NCBI GenBank assembly: GCA_903813345.2 | Contig: CAIIXF020000006.1 | Coordinates: forward strand, 29,331,936-29,395,935 | Origin: Owenia fusiformis | Taxonomy: Eukaryota; Annelida; Polychaeta; Sabellida; Oweniidae | Length of the DNA: 64,000 nt | Direction: 5' to 3' | Shown here: positions 23,131-36,449 of the stretch, piece after piece | Layout of the letters: each line of letters opens with the position of its first letter | How positions within the stretch are numbered: position 1 is the stretch's first letter | Translations under genes and position numbers: made by a program | Notes under the pieces: model-generated | What the model was told of the DNA's origin: nothing | Database searches by the model: none | Seen by the model: the letters and a program-made list of their open reading frames with translations, nothing else

Positions 23131-26100
23131 ATTCAATACTACCGAATCCGCGATTTTAAGAATTGTGTCTAATTTAAAGAGTCTAGATTAAAGTCACGCT
23201 CTTGTCAAGAGTTGTTCTGTTTTTACTGTCATTAACAGAGCACAAATATTGTGAGGCCTGTACAAGCTGAAGCTATGCTCAGCTTGGTGTTGGGGAGGCT
23301 ATGTGAATCCACATAATTGCTTTATATCAACTCATCAATGAGCATTGGTGCACCCAGTTAGAAGCTGGACATATCACCTTGCACCTTTGAGAAAGTCATA
23401 TTGACACTCTTGAAAATTTGGATATTTTTTGTAGTTTTGCTTGATATAATTTTATTTTAAAAAAGGGAATGCATTAAGCAGAAAAGTATTTTCTTTCTAC
23501 GACATAACTGGGCTATTAAGAATATAATGATCTATGAAGGCTTAGGCGGTGATCTCCCCAGGATTTGGAGTTAATCCCCCTACCCACTGATAAAGTCAAC
23601 ATCACTTTCTAATCCTGTAACTTAGATTATTTGTTATTTTGTCATATGGTATTAAGGGAATAAATAGTACAAAGATCTTGATTTTATTATATCTCATTGA
23701 AATATATGTAAACCTCCAAATTTCCAAAATCTCACTCTATGATATGTGTGAAAAAATGAGAAACTTATAAAATAGGTTCAGTTTAACATGAGAAGACCAA
23801 TCCAGAGTACATCTCCAAAAAATGGCTGAAACTTTAGTGATCTTTCTCTTATTTATTTTGTCCAATTTCCCATGTTTTGCCACATTTCTTTTGGATTTTG
23901 GCTAGACTGAATTTAAAATGTGCCTCTGAGTAAAAATGTACACTTGTGCTAAGATGTGATGAATGTGTATGAACTTTTGAATGTTACAGCAAATACATAA
24001 AATCTATTTTCCAGATTTGCTTGGCACACTATAGGTTATATACAGGAAAATATATGAACTAAGGCAGATGCAAAGGTAACTGTGCCAAAACATACAATTG
24101 AGAGGCTGTTGCATTTATATTTAGAAAGAAATTATATGTTGATTAAAAAGTGAAATGTGTCTTACGTACAAGAGAAAATAGTGATATGTTACATCCATCT
24201 GAGAAAATATGAAAAATGCGGGCAGGTAAAAGAACCCATTAGTCCCTTCTTTCCAATGTCTGATTAATCCACCTATAAAAACACTCAAATGATTCAGTCC
24301 AGGTGTAAGTCAATTCTCACCTGTCAGTTATACCAGTCTATAAGCTACCCTTTATCCACATTGGGTAGAGGATTCCCTCTGACCTTTACAAATGAATATA
24401 CTACAGTAACTTGATATTAATATAATGGAATGAATGTTTGTTATTACTTATCTAAGCAGCAATGTTGTGATTTTGTCTTGATGTTTTGGCTGTCCATTCT
24501 GATTGAATAAAGAATATACTGTATTTTCTCTAATGAAAACACAGTGTGGTTTCCAAATTGAAATTTAAAAGGGTAAGATATTGAGAAATTCCACAAAAAT
24601 TTGGAAAAAATTATTTCGGATAATCATTTTACTTGTTATCACTAAGGTTTACATACTCTAAAGCTTTTATATTTCTTTCTCTGCATTAAATATAATCATG
24701 CATTTAACTTTGTGTTTTCTCGAAACCATATTTAACATAAAGTCATTTTTATTGCAAATGTACGCTGATTAGAAAGAATATGGTATCTCAGATGAAATCA
24801 GAGGGTAGGGTATTGCAAAGGGTAGTCCATGGCTGCTGTTGTGATTTCTGGTTACTCCCACAACTTTCAAGCATCATGCAAACATGGAATTCATCTGGAG
24901 TGAAGCTAACTGCTTCAAATAAAGTGTTGAGTATAATAGAGTATATAATATGCCAAACTTAAATGCTTGAAGATGGAGCAGGGATGGACCTAGAAATTGA
25001 AAAAGGCTTCGGGCATTTTTTTGAAAACCCCTTCTTGGCCCTTTTTGGAAGACTGAGGTCTTAAATTCTTAGGAAGAAAATAGAAAAACTGTTTAGAAAA
25101 GTTCAGATGCCCCATTGCAAGTTTTGAGTGTTACTTGTTGAAGAAAACTGGTATGGTTTTTCTAAGAAAATTAATTTAGTAGAGAGGGAGGTGCATATAT
25201 TTTCTGTGTATGAATAAAGAATTGAAACATAATAGGGCTTGGCTGAATCCTGAATAATTTCCTGTCTCTGATAGTTCTACTCTTGAGGTTAACATTGGAA
25301 AGAGATAAAAATTGGTGTGTTTAGTCAGTATTTCAGAAATTTTTCCATTGGCCCATGAATTTGTGTTTTAAAGTTCTAATGGCCCGTCCTACCTGGTATC
25401 CGGATTTACCACATTTCCCATTCATGAAAGTGTTACTTAAGTTCCTTCGTTAATGTTTTTTTCATGGATCAATGTACTGTAATGTGATGTAGTGACATGG
25501 AATGAATGAAACCAAGAGCAATAAGTGGTTTGAAGGTATGATAATAAGCCAGACTTTGGGTTAAGGTGACATAGACTCAGTTACAGTCTTGTTCACAGCC
25601 TCATATTTAATTTTGTAAGACATGTACTTTTATAGAAGTCTTTACAGCATCGAGAAGCCTTGCCAAATATTCTTTCAAAATCAAGCTGTTTATTCTATCA
25701 GATCAAAGATATGGTATGAGTATCAGAATGTAAAAGTTTGAAGCGTTCTAAAGTTTGTAAAATAAAACAATTGATTGTCAAGATCTTTGAAATTGGTTAT
25801 TTGAGACATTTTAGAAGCTGTACATCCGACTTTATTGCCTTAGGTAATATTTCATCACTAAATATGAGTGGGTTGTGATGATATTACAAATATGTGATTG
25901 CTATATTCCTTGAAAAATGATACAATGATAATCCAATAAAATGAGCATAGTTGAAGAGCAAAGTTTATTAATTATTTTTCTGATACAGTTTTATGGATTT
26001 AGTTTTAAGTATGATATTTCTTAGGTTTAAATAAAACATAGAAAATGAAAAATCAGTAGGGAATATGCCAACATGGCAAAATAGACAGAAATTATAATAG

Positions 26101-26669
26101 AATTGAAGAGGAGGGGTTGTGTACGGGTTTTATCAGGAGGGATCATATGATATCTTATACAGGCTACAGAGGTAGGATATCATGTTATCCAGCAATTAAA
26201 CATTGCTCATATTTGAAAGAAATTGAGAACAATACAATTTTGAAGTCTTCAAATACTATCCAAGATGTCATAAGGATTAGATGTTGAATCATGGATTTTT
26301 AAAATATTTTTAAAATATTAACCAGCCTGCTTTGCTCATCTAATTTCATAAATTCCTTTCCAAACTTTAAAAAAGTTTTGTAGTTTCGAAATTGCAAATG
26401 TCCATATTAGAGAAAATAATGAGGAAAGTAATCACTTAGAGTAATAACTGGATGAATGATAGTTATAGATATGATGGATTGTTTCTGGAAGGAAGCCAGT
26501 GGGCTATGACGGATGAAGCTTATTAGTATGATAGATAAAGCTTATTAGGCTATGTGATACAATGTTTTTAATAGATATGAAAGCAATCGTTTATTCTGTT
26601 ATGATTGTAGCAATGAGTATTTTTGACTATGGAGTCGGAAACTTTTTTTATTATTTCTATTGTTGTGTT

Positions 26670-26850
26670 TTCCATCTTTTTGTAGAATGTGTTCAGCAGT
26701 GTTATATCACCACCAGAAGTTGGGACATATTGTTATTGTCTTCAACCTTTTTTGTGGATGGTGTTCAGCAGTTGGTATTTGGTGGTTGATGTTTGGTATT
26801 CAGTGCCTGTAACAAATAGCAGGTGGTGACATTTTGTATGTTAACGCTAA
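26670..26850 (+). repeat. Dispersed repeat family A, copy with internal duplication
   Basis: TTTTTGTAGAATGTGTTCAG near 26680 and TTTTTTGTGGATGGTGTTCA near 26748 repeat the same segment. The usual CTGTAACAAATAGCAGGTGG and GACATTTTGTATGTTAACGC follow. The TCACCACC/GGTGGTGACA pair is the short inverted repeat typical of the family. Confidence 0.65.
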
Positions 26851-27111
26851 TGTTATGTTATTATATTCGGCATTGAGCTTGGCTAGTTTTTTATTGAAAG
26901 GGATTTGAAAATAACTTGTTATCAATTTTCTATGCATTTAAAAATATAAGAAAACTCTTTCATGTTATTTTTATGGGGTTATTAAAGGGAATGATATGAT
27001 AATTTGAGGTACTTGTATGCAATTATGGTCTATTCGTGATAACTAAAATTGATAAATATTGTCTGGTAGTAACAATAAAAACTATTTTTATCATACTTGA
27101 AAAGTGCTATA

Positions 27112-27497
27112 CAGTAAAACCTGTCTTAGTGAACACCTCTATCTAGTGAACACCTGTCTCTAGACACCCTTTCTCCACACATACTTCTGTATAAATTACA
27201 CTCTCTGTCGTGTACACCTACCTACAGTGAACATATTTTTGTGGCCCAATAGTACAAAGGACTGAAACAGCAAGAAAATCTTTACACACTGAACGATATT
27301 TAGTTTCCCAGGGAAAATTGCCGGTCGTTAAATGCATTCTCGACCGGTCTGAAATGCATTCTTGACCACCACTATGACGTTACATATTGCTCAGGTCGAT
27401 ATAGTAAAATGAACGCCTTCTAAACTAGCACTGAAACCCCTAGAACTGGCCCGGCAAGGTGGTAATAATAGGTGTTCACTGTATACAGGTTTTACTG
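27112..27497. mobile_element. pogo/Tigger-like MITE, 386 bp
   Basis: TA|CAGTAAAACCTGTCTTAGTG is the left end and ACAGGTTTTACTG|TA the right. Both ends carry phrases like GTGAACACCT. TA duplicates the target. It is a longer member of the family at 9893-10035. There is no open frame of transposase size. Confidence 0.75.
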
Positions 27498-27865
27498 TAC
27501 TGTCATCATCATAATCTGATAGGTAGGTGCTACAAGGAATATTGACACGAAGACAGCAATAAAAGTGTTGATACCATTTAACTTATAATTTACAGATGCA
27601 AAAGCAGACAAGCAGGGGCGGATCTGAAATATGAAAATGAAGAAAGTTCTGGCCCTAAATTTGAAAATTTAGCCCTAATAATTTAAAAACACAATGTAAG
27701 TCAAGAATTAAAAGATATTGCCCAGTATAACTAAATTGCCCAATTTATGTAAGGAGATACAGATTATGTGTCCTAATTTTTGACCCCACCCCCAGATCTG
27801 CCAACGGACAAGAACCAAGAAAACTTGGGCCTGCTAAGTTATTTTAAAAGTGGTCGTTTTGCTGC

Positions 27866-28071
27866 AGACCCATAGCCAGGATTTGCCCAGGGGGGTTCAG
27901 TTTTCAAAAATTTCCAGGGGGGTTCACATTTGACAATTTTGGCTCAAATATGGCTAAAATTACTTGAGAAGTGCTCAAAATGGTGAAAAACTGCATGATT
28001 TTGAAAGAATTTTTGGCCGGGGGGGAGGGGGGTCACCAGAACCCTGCGAACCCCCCCTGGCTACGGGCCTG
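27866..28071. mobile_element. Dispersed repeat family B, copy 1
   Basis: CAGACCCATAGCCAGGATTT at the left mirrors CCTGGCTACGGGCCTG at the right, giving imperfect inverted ends. Inside are GGGGGGTTCA twice, TTTGACAATTTTGG, and CTGCATGATTTTGAAAGAAT. The same order is seen at 35744-35943, 39187-39392 and 52015-52155. It is a short nonautonomous element of uncertain class. Confidence 0.7.
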
Positions 28072-31067
28072 TGCTGTGTAATATTTACCACTATATACTG
28101 TACATATCTTGTTTTTCAAATTTTTTTTATCTGAAGTATACCTCTGTTTTAGTAGACATATAAACATTTATCTCAAAGTTGTCAGCTATGAGGTTTTTAA
28201 CATATCCTCCCTCCTCAATAATCTCAGTTTGTTGCTCTACAAATTAGTGAGATATGATAGGAATTATCTGCTAAATTAAACTGTTATTTGACAGCAAGAA
28301 GCAGACACAGAAAAGCTGGTCATTTTTATCAGTGGGAATCTACAAATTCTGGAATTTGTAAATTCATTCAAAATGTTTCATGAGATCAGTGAAACAAATA
28401 CAAGAATTTGAATGATATAGATTAACATCAAAGATGAATAAAGTTATAAAGAGGGTGTTTTATCTAAAACCTGATGTGATGCTGGTCTTTTAAAGATTAA
28501 TTCTAACTTATATTAAGACCAGTATGTCAAGGGTATATTCAGATCATGTGGGAGAGGGTCCAGATTTTGTAGTTCACTGACTTATCTTTAATGTGGTCTT
28601 TATTAGATTTACCTGTTTCCAAGTGGCTTTCCCATCACATCAAGTAGACCTGTGTATAAGATGTCATGTTTAACATGTAAAATAGAGTGGAAATGGGTGG
28701 AATTTGCAAGAAATGAAGAAAATAGTATTGTACTCAAATATAACATTATAAAGAAATGTCATAAAATCAGAGTTCATTTATGGTAGTTACAGATATATGG
28801 TAGAAATGCCTGATTGAATTGATATCTAAAATTCTGTGAGACTATCCTTAAAATGTTTATCTTTGTCTGTTTGAGTCTTTAACTATGGCAGGTAAGGGAG
28901 ACCAGGGAATGTCATTGTGTTATAGACTTGTTCTGGAAAATGCACTCGAGAATACATAAAATGTAATACAATATTTAGTAGTCTATCCTACCATCTTTAC
29001 ATTTTTTATGCATTGCTTAACATTTAGCGCTGTCACATTCAATATTTAATGAAATTATATGCATTTTAGAATTTGTCCATTATTAGCATAGGTGAAGTTA
29101 TTTGTGAAAATTTTTTTTTTATTTAATTTTGTGGTCTTAGTATGATGGAGGAAATCAAGGAATGAGATAGATGTTAATGTTTAAAGAGCATTTGATAAAA
29201 TGTTGATACTTTTACATGGATTTTATCATGGAGTTTACCTTGAAATAGATTATGCCTTGTATATATAGTAATTCTGCAAGAAACCTGTGATGTGTGCTGC
29301 CCCTTCTTAATGTATAAGATATTTTTAAGTTCTATATTCACCATACATTTAAAATGAGGAGACTTCCAACAGTTTTGATATTGCCACCATTTTTGATAAG
29401 ATGATGTACATGAGGGGGGCAAGATTATGGATATAGCTAACATTTTTTGATTTTAAAACTTACATTTTTTTGATATAATTGTATTATCTGTCAATATCTT
29501 TGCAGATTTCATCATTTTCAATTTTATCATTGCAAATATTGTCATCATTGAGTAGTGTTAGGTGTTTAAACAGCATAGAGTATATATTATGTTGTATTAC
29601 TATTTCCTCATCTCAGTCTGTATGTGTGTTTGTTTAGCTGTAGCAATCATGATGATAATTGTGATATATTAATATAAAATATTTACTGCAACATAAAATA
29701 AATTTCATTTATGTATGGTTTAGGTTGACACAACTGTTTTATGTTACAACCTATTTTTGATGGGGTTTGAGGGATCTCCAAGTATAAAGGAAAAACACTG
29801 TATATTGTGTAGTGTTAAAAGAAAACACTTTAACTGGTATCTCCATCTTTTATTTCAAATATTTTAAATATGGAAGAAGATATATTGTCAGATATAGTTC
29901 AGCAATTTCCAAAAAAAGAAATTAAAATCAATGTATGAAATGAAATCAAATTGAACATTGGCAATGGATATGTCATTCTTAATTAATATTAACCAGCATG
30001 AATATGTCAATCTCAGAGAATATTAACATTGCATATGGAATAGTCAATTTTCACTGTTTAATATAAGGATTAGTAAATCCATGGTTTCTCTTGTTAAGCT
30101 CTAGAATAAATTAAATAATAATCCCCTCGCAATATTGGAAATGTTACAGTGACATAAGTGTGTTTAGCCTATATTATTTGAAGAGGTACAAATGTGATAA
30201 AAAACAAAACCCACTTTTTATAATGAGATTGTTAAATCATAGTAAATTACACTATATTCTATTCATTGTAATATCATTGTAAATTGAATTCCCTAGCAAT
30301 GATGGAAATATTTATCTAAAATGGAATTAGGAAAATGAAGGGAAAATAGGAAAATGAAGGGAAAATTGGGAAAATGAAGGGAAAATTGTTTATCATTGGG
30401 GGAATATAATCTGATGAGAAAATCTAACATTGATTTGTGAAATCAAAATGAAAAAAATCTAGAACAACTGTTCAACATATCAGGTTGAATGACAGGTGTT
30501 CTACTGTCCATTCTCTGTATATTCAAATCCCATGTTGGAAAGCGACAGATGCACTGAGTAATAAACACCTCCAGTAAAATTAATATTTGTTAATAAGCAA
30601 ATTAGAAAATCAGAAGATTGAAAATTAGTTGGTATGGCAACCTCAATCCTTGTGCTTTAAATTATATCTCTAGTTGTTTATATCACAATTATTATTAAAA
30701 GATCTCAAGAAAAGGGAACTTGATTTGGATATGCTATACAAGTAAAATATGTATAATTTCTAATCAAAATTGAAATTAAAACTAGAATGGTTATAAAAAT
30801 CTACAAATATTAACAAAAATGGAATCTTCTCATTTATTTACTTTACTAGTTTTCCTGAGATTGTTATTTTCAATTTATCACTTTCAAAACATGAGTTTTA
30901 TTATAGATGTCTCCAACTGTCCTGCATCCAATTCATCACAAACTATTTATTATGGGATCTCTCAAACCTTTTTGACTTTTATAGACAATAAACTTCAATG
31001 TCAGGGTGAATAATGCTAGGTTTAACAGAATTTTAACGATCATTATACCTGTACTTTGTTGTTTCAG

Positions 31068-31369
31068 TGCCTTACTACAGAATGGTGGTGCCTTGTTAAA
31101 GCTTTGAAGTGCCTTATCAACAAATGATTTCGTCATTTCGAAAAAAAAACGTATAAGTAACAAGTTTGATGAATCTTCTCATCCAACTACAGCTGATCAA
31201 GACAACATTGATACATTTGAACAATTTGCCTTATAAGGACATATCGCTGTCGTACCTGGTCTTTTAAAGATCAAGGGGCAAGAATCTAAGATGACGGATA
31301 ACCTTAATATGTTGGATGCCTCTGACATGCTGGCTGCAGCACTGGAGCAGATGGATGGAATCCTGGCAG
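31068..31369 (+). CDS. PPFIBP: Liprin-beta first coding exon (CDS from 31291)
   Basis: The acceptor TTGTTTCAG ends at 31067. About 220 nt of 5' UTR follow with an in-frame TAA at 31234, then ATG at 31291. Twenty-six full codons include DASDMLAAALEQMDGI, nearly identical to the N-terminus of vertebrate liprin-beta-1 (SDASDMLAAALEQMDGIIAG), and the exon ends in phase 1 at donor G|GTAAGG (31370). Liprin-beta proteins are cytoplasmic scaffolds that pair with liprin-alpha at synaptic active zones and adhesion sites through coiled coils and SAM domains. Those domains are not in this window and must lie to the right. No TATA box is seen near. The motif match is the whole basis of the naming; the extent of the UTR exon is inferred. 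Confidence 0.85.
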
Positions 31370-31781
31370 GTAAGGTGGTTTATTATTCTACAGTAGGGTC
31401 AAGGAAGATTTTGATGTCTATAGTGGAGAAACTAGGGGCCAGTTTCATAAGTCTATTCATATTTTTTTTATTTCCTTCAAATTCAATCAGATTCACTATA
31501 ATCTGAAACAAAATTGTTCTTCCTGAAATGTATTTGTATTCATGAATTTCATGAAATGTTATTAAATAATTTTCTTTTTTGGCAATAAACATCTTTTTAT
31601 ATTGACTCCTGGGAGCTTCTTAGACTTGTCTCCCAATTGACTCCATATATGTATTTTAGTAGATATATCGTCACAACAATAAATTGTTTACATCTTGATG
31701 TTTTCTGTCTCCAATGCTACCTGATGCATATATATTGCCATAACAATGAATTATTGACATCTGTATGTTTTCTGTCACCAG

Positions 31782-31832
31782 GGTTACCTGATACATATAC
31801 CAACACCTGGCAAGGTGATAACTCAAGCACAG
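31782..31832 (+). CDS. PPFIBP: 51-nt phase 1-1 exon following the liprin-beta start
   Basis: The acceptor TTTTCTGTCACCAG ends at 31781 and the donor G|GTAAAT starts at 31833. Joined to the exon at 31291 it reads GLPDTYTNTWQGDNSST and again ends in phase 1. At 51 nt and symmetric, it can be skipped or kept without a frame change. A shorter use of the internal donor CAAG|GTGATA (31815) would make 33 nt, also in frame. It lies only 412 bp after the first exon. I do not recognise the peptide from vertebrate liprin-betas. Confidence 0.6.
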
Positions 31833-33881
31833 GTAAATGCTACAAGCTACAGTTAAGCATGTCCCCCCAAATGCCATGGCTGTTATATTTTATAATTTGA
31901 ATTTTGATCAGTAAAGCAGAAATATATTTCTTATACGTCCTAAGCATACCTTAGTTCAGACAATCTGCCATGTAATCAATTGCAGCTGATATGATTGGCT
32001 CAACATGGTCAAATGTATGCATTGCCTGTACTAAAAGGTAAAGTCTTGTATATGTATAAGTCTCAGGTGCCTATTATATTGGTTGGTGCAAGACTCAAAA
32101 TAGGTTGTATAAAAACTATATTCATTAAAACTTAAATCATCAGTATACTGCACAGCTTTAAAAATTGCTCAAGGTAATACAATCCTTCATTTATTTCCAT
32201 GAGCCAATTGCTAAATTGTCTGTCTGAATTTTTGAAGTTAAGCAGTAAACTGTAATAAGTATATGAAAGCAAATGCTTGAAATTATATAGTAATAAAAAT
32301 TAAGTAAGAAGCATGGCAAAACTGACATTTCAAACACAGGATGCTTGTGCTGTAATTACTAAGATTGATGCTTGTAACATTCACTTTTGGTTATTCATAG
32401 ATATATTTCTGGTTCTCAGTTTTATTTTGGAATGGTAAAAGTCAAAGTGCACGGAGTGTGGGAAGCACCATTGCTAGAAAGTAATGGGGGCACCCAGAAA
32501 TATCATTTGGAAATTTCTTATTTTCAGTTTTAATTTTCAGGATTTGAATTTTGTGATATCTGATTTTGGATTATTTTGTTTTGGGTTTTGATTTTGTGAC
32601 ATATGAATGCAAAAAGATGGCGCTCTAATATGTTTTTTATTTTTGCGTGAGTTGGGGTTTGGATTAAACGCATGGTGCTGTTCTTTCAAAAGGAAGGAGC
32701 TGAAGCAAAAAATAACAAGTTTGAATATATACTTTGTGCATTTTGTGCGAAATATTGCAGTTTTAAGCATTCTTTGAAATAATGAAAAAATCTAGAATAG
32801 CAATAAGCAGACAGTCATAGATCCAGACATATGTGAAATATTGTATTCCACGTAATTTAATCCCAAAACCTCTTTATGAAATATTTTGTAAACTCTGTGA
32901 AACCAACGGATGTTGGTTTTGTGTTATGGAAACATAAAACTCATCCGAGAGATAACATAGCATTTTACCTTGCATTTTATCTCAATTCATGGTAAAATCA
33001 TTACCATACTGGACACCCCAGTAAAAGCACATATATTTTATGATCTTTTATCTAATCCATTTAATGTACCTTTAGTGCGGAATCATCCGTAAATGAAATA
33101 TTTAGGTGGTTATGTTATGATATGCAAGAGTGTTAGAAAAATTTGCAAGAATGTCAGCAAGATATATGTAGTCAACACATCACATTGCGTGGATATGCTT
33201 CAATATTGGGATACTTTCTTGAAATAACTTTCTTAGGAAATGATGTAGAGAAATGCTGATCAGATAAAGATTGACGTTTCTGAGTTCGGGTTAAGTGACC
33301 CTGTTGAACCGTTCAAATAGTAAGCACCTCAAAATGGAGTACTTTTTAGATATAACATGTTTACTTGGGATAATGTAAACGCACTCTGCAGTGATTGGTT
33401 TACTTAAATGTATTGCTTCGGTAAATCTGCTGAAACAGCACTTCAAACACAGGGAGTATTTAAGAGTTTCCGTTTGTATATATCTCAACTGCAAATAGCT
33501 CAATAATACTAATATACCTGAAATGTATTTGACGTATGTGAACTGGTGAATTCTTCAGTAGGAGTAAACATAACCTGCCTGCAAGTTCTACATGCTTTAT
33601 TTAAACACGTCAGGTGATACACATCTTATATGAAATACAAATCTTGAAAAAAACAGGAAAACACCAAGATTTTATTCAGATTTATACCTCATCAGGATAT
33701 TTTCAGATAAAAACTTGTTTACAAATGAAAAATGATGATGTAATTGCTACTCGTATAGAATGCTGTAAATTGGAACTTAACAGTTTCGGGTTGTTTGCGA
33801 ACAGAATGTTTAACATAAAACTTTCGTCCAGGAATTTGGAATAGTTGTAAAATTGGGACTCAACAAGTTAACATATACAAA

Positions 33882-35271
33882 ATGTCTGATTCTGATATTG
33901 AGGAAGTCTATAGAGAGAATAGTGAACTGTATGATGATAATGGCTCTATAAGTGATCTACTTGAAGATGAACCATCAGATAATAGTACGAGGATTAAAGA
34001 CAGCCATCATGACAGCAATGTTATTGAAGGTGAACATGAAGATAGAGGTAATGACATTATAAAGGAGGTGAGATTCTCTGAGATTAATGACTCAATTGTT
34101 GTTCAAGATGAACATATAGAGAATTTAGTAAAGGATATAAGCACTGATGACTCAAGTTTTAGTGATGTATATGCACATCAATATGAAGAACCCAATGATG
34201 GTGACAGCATTAAGGATGAGAGGATTAATGAAAATATAAATGTTATTGAAGAACAAATGGAAATTGGAACAACATGTAGTGAAACCACCAACGTTTATGA
34301 TGTGCTCCTTATGGAGAAAAGCAGTGCAAAAGTTAATGCTACCAATACCAGAAATGATGGTCTGCATCTGAAAACTGAAGAAAACAATGATAAAGGTGCT
34401 TTTGAAAATGACTCAGATACTAAATATGAAGATGTACCTTTGAATAGTGAAGTCATCCCTAAAGCAACATCTTTTGATGATAGTGATAACATTACTTTAG
34501 ACAGTGATGTAGTAAAAACTAACTTAGAAGGTGACATTGAGCATCATGTTACTGGGCCCCAGAAGGATGGTGCTGATAATATTAAGGATGATGAGCATGC
34601 TATTGGTACAAATGAGGATGGTACAGTTGATATTGAAAATAATAATACAGAACCATTTGAAGATTGCCCTCTGGATTATTATACCATTAGTATAAAAGAA
34701 GATAATATCTCTGATGACGCAACAACAGATGAATCCATTGAAGATAGGCCTATAGATTATTCTACTACTAGTGCCCAGAAGGACAATACGTATGTGGCTG
34801 AGATATTTGAATCTCCTGAAGTTGGCAGTCCCAATGATTTGAAGGATAATAAACATGTCCTTGAGGTAAATGATGTAAAGGTTTGTGAAGATAATATTGC
34901 AGGTACAAGCGAGATGAAAATATCTGGTAATGACACCGATAACTTAGAACTACAATATGGCCCTCCAATGAATGACAAAGATGCTACCACAAGAGAGGAC
35001 AATGAAACCACATTAGACAATAACTATACTGGTAAACTAGAACATATAAAGCTGTACAAATCTATGGAAGACTATGCTGCAAGAGTAAATGCAAAGGATA
35101 TATTTGTTGGTGATATTGATGGTATCATGGATGCATCTGACGATGACTCTACAGGAAGTAGTACTGCCACAATAAGCAGCAGTAGTGGCAGTTTAGAAAT
35201 TGACAATTCGGGGATCATTGAACTGCACATTTGGGAAGAAGATCTAGAATCTCTTACTTTGGATTCAACAG
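33882..35271 (+). CDS. Large acidic, disordered exon; alternative first exon or giant cassette of liprin-beta (inferred)
   Basis: The frame is open from ATG 33882 for 463 codons and ends at a strong donor, ACA G|GTGAGT (35272), in phase 1, the same phase as the liprin-beta exons. The frame also stays open upstream to 33819. A possible acceptor, CTTTCGTCCAG (ending 33831), would give a 1440-nt phase 1-1 internal exon of 480 codons. The product is very rich in Asp, Glu, Ser, Asn and Thr, with few hydrophobics and no Pfam-like domain I recognise; it should be disordered. An internal repeat is visible: FEDCPLDYYTISIKEDN and IEDRPIDYSTTSAQKDN. The last part, ELHIWEEDLESLTLDSTG, is more hydrophobic. 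A separate gene whose other exons lie elsewhere is possible. Codon use looks genuine and the frame is far too long for chance in this AT-rich DNA. Confidence 0.7.
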
Positions 35272-35743
35272 GTGAGTGAAAAACAGTTTCATTAATACTC
35301 CTTCCATGAAATGGCTGAACTGAATGAAATGATCATGGACCAGATAACATATTAACAGGTTATTAATAAATACATTTTAACAGATCATCTGGGCAGATGA
35401 TCTGTCACTACATTGAGTAAGTAGGGCATTATTATAAGACTTGACTGTTTTTGAAAACCCGCAAAAAGAAAGTTTATTAGGAATTAATCAAAAGTTAATA
35501 GAGGCTCTTATGTTACATTCTGCCAAGATGTAAAACAAATGAAACCATCAGGGAAAATTATTGAAAAGTATAATCAACATGGACATAGTTGTAAAACTAC
35601 TTCAAACAACATACCATTTTGATAAATACATAAAAATGGATAAGAGCCCATTGCTCTCTGCTTATGAAACTGAGTTTTGGTTCATGTATGGACACCCTGA
35701 TTTGGGGTTACGTAGGCATGAACAACAAACATAAATAATGTAG

Positions 35744-35943
35744 CAGGTTTTGCAGCTTGCTTTTTCCAAGGGGGTTCACTTTTTGAAAAATTCCAGGGAG
35801 GTTCACATTTGACCATTTTGACCCAAAACCACTGAAAAAGTGCTCAGAGGTAAAAATCTGCATGGTTGTGAAAGAATCTTTAGCCAGAGGGTTGCTTGCA
35901 CCCCTTGAACCCCCCCCCCCCTCTTGGCTACAGTCCTGTGGCT
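35744..35943. repeat. Dispersed repeat family B, copy 2
   Basis: It has GGGGGTTCACTTTTTGAAAA, TTCACATTTGACCATTTTGA, CTGCATGGTTGTGAAAGAAT and a C-run followed by TTGGCTACAGTCCTG. The order matches 27866-28071, with a weak left end. Confidence 0.6.
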
Positions 35944-36449
35944 AAATGAGAATAGATGAGCTATGATTCATTGGCTCACCTTGTTGTGAACTTGGAAGCT
36001 ATTTGTTTGATTCCTTACAGATGGTTGTTTTTAGAGTGTTGTTGTCTGTTGTCTGTCTAAGCTAGATGTAATAGCTGGTTGTAACATAAGAAAGAGATAA
36101 CAGATAGGAGCTTTTGTGATAGGTGTTTACCTTAAAGTCTTTGAACTCTTGAGGTTTTCTCTATTGAATGAACTATTGAAATTATTGAAATATAAATATT
36201 GAAAATGAAATACTCCAATGGATGTTATCTCAATTTTTGTGTGTTTTTGAGGATTTTTTTTATTGTTGCGTTATAAATAGCTTGTTTAGATTGTCGGTTA
36301 ATATGTTTTTTTGGTTTTATGTATTCTTTAAGTGCATCTTCTGATTTATTATTCTCAGTAATTAAGTAATGCTAACCTGGACATAAAGTATATTAATAAA
36401 TATTAAGTTTTCAGTTTCAGATGCTTTCACTTTTGCATTATCAAAAACA

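Larger units (their letters stand above)
17034..31067. other. Gene-poor stretch, presumed long 5' intron
   Basis: No coding exon was recognised on either strand over 14 kb. Contents are an 83-bp satellite (17530-18400), a family D repeat (19957-20115), a GC-richer promoter candidate (22780-23130), family A and B copies, a pogo-like element (27112-27497) and a three-copy ~20-bp tandem repeat GAAAATGAAGGGAAAAT at about 30328-30387. Short open frames are random by appearance. Confidence 0.55.
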
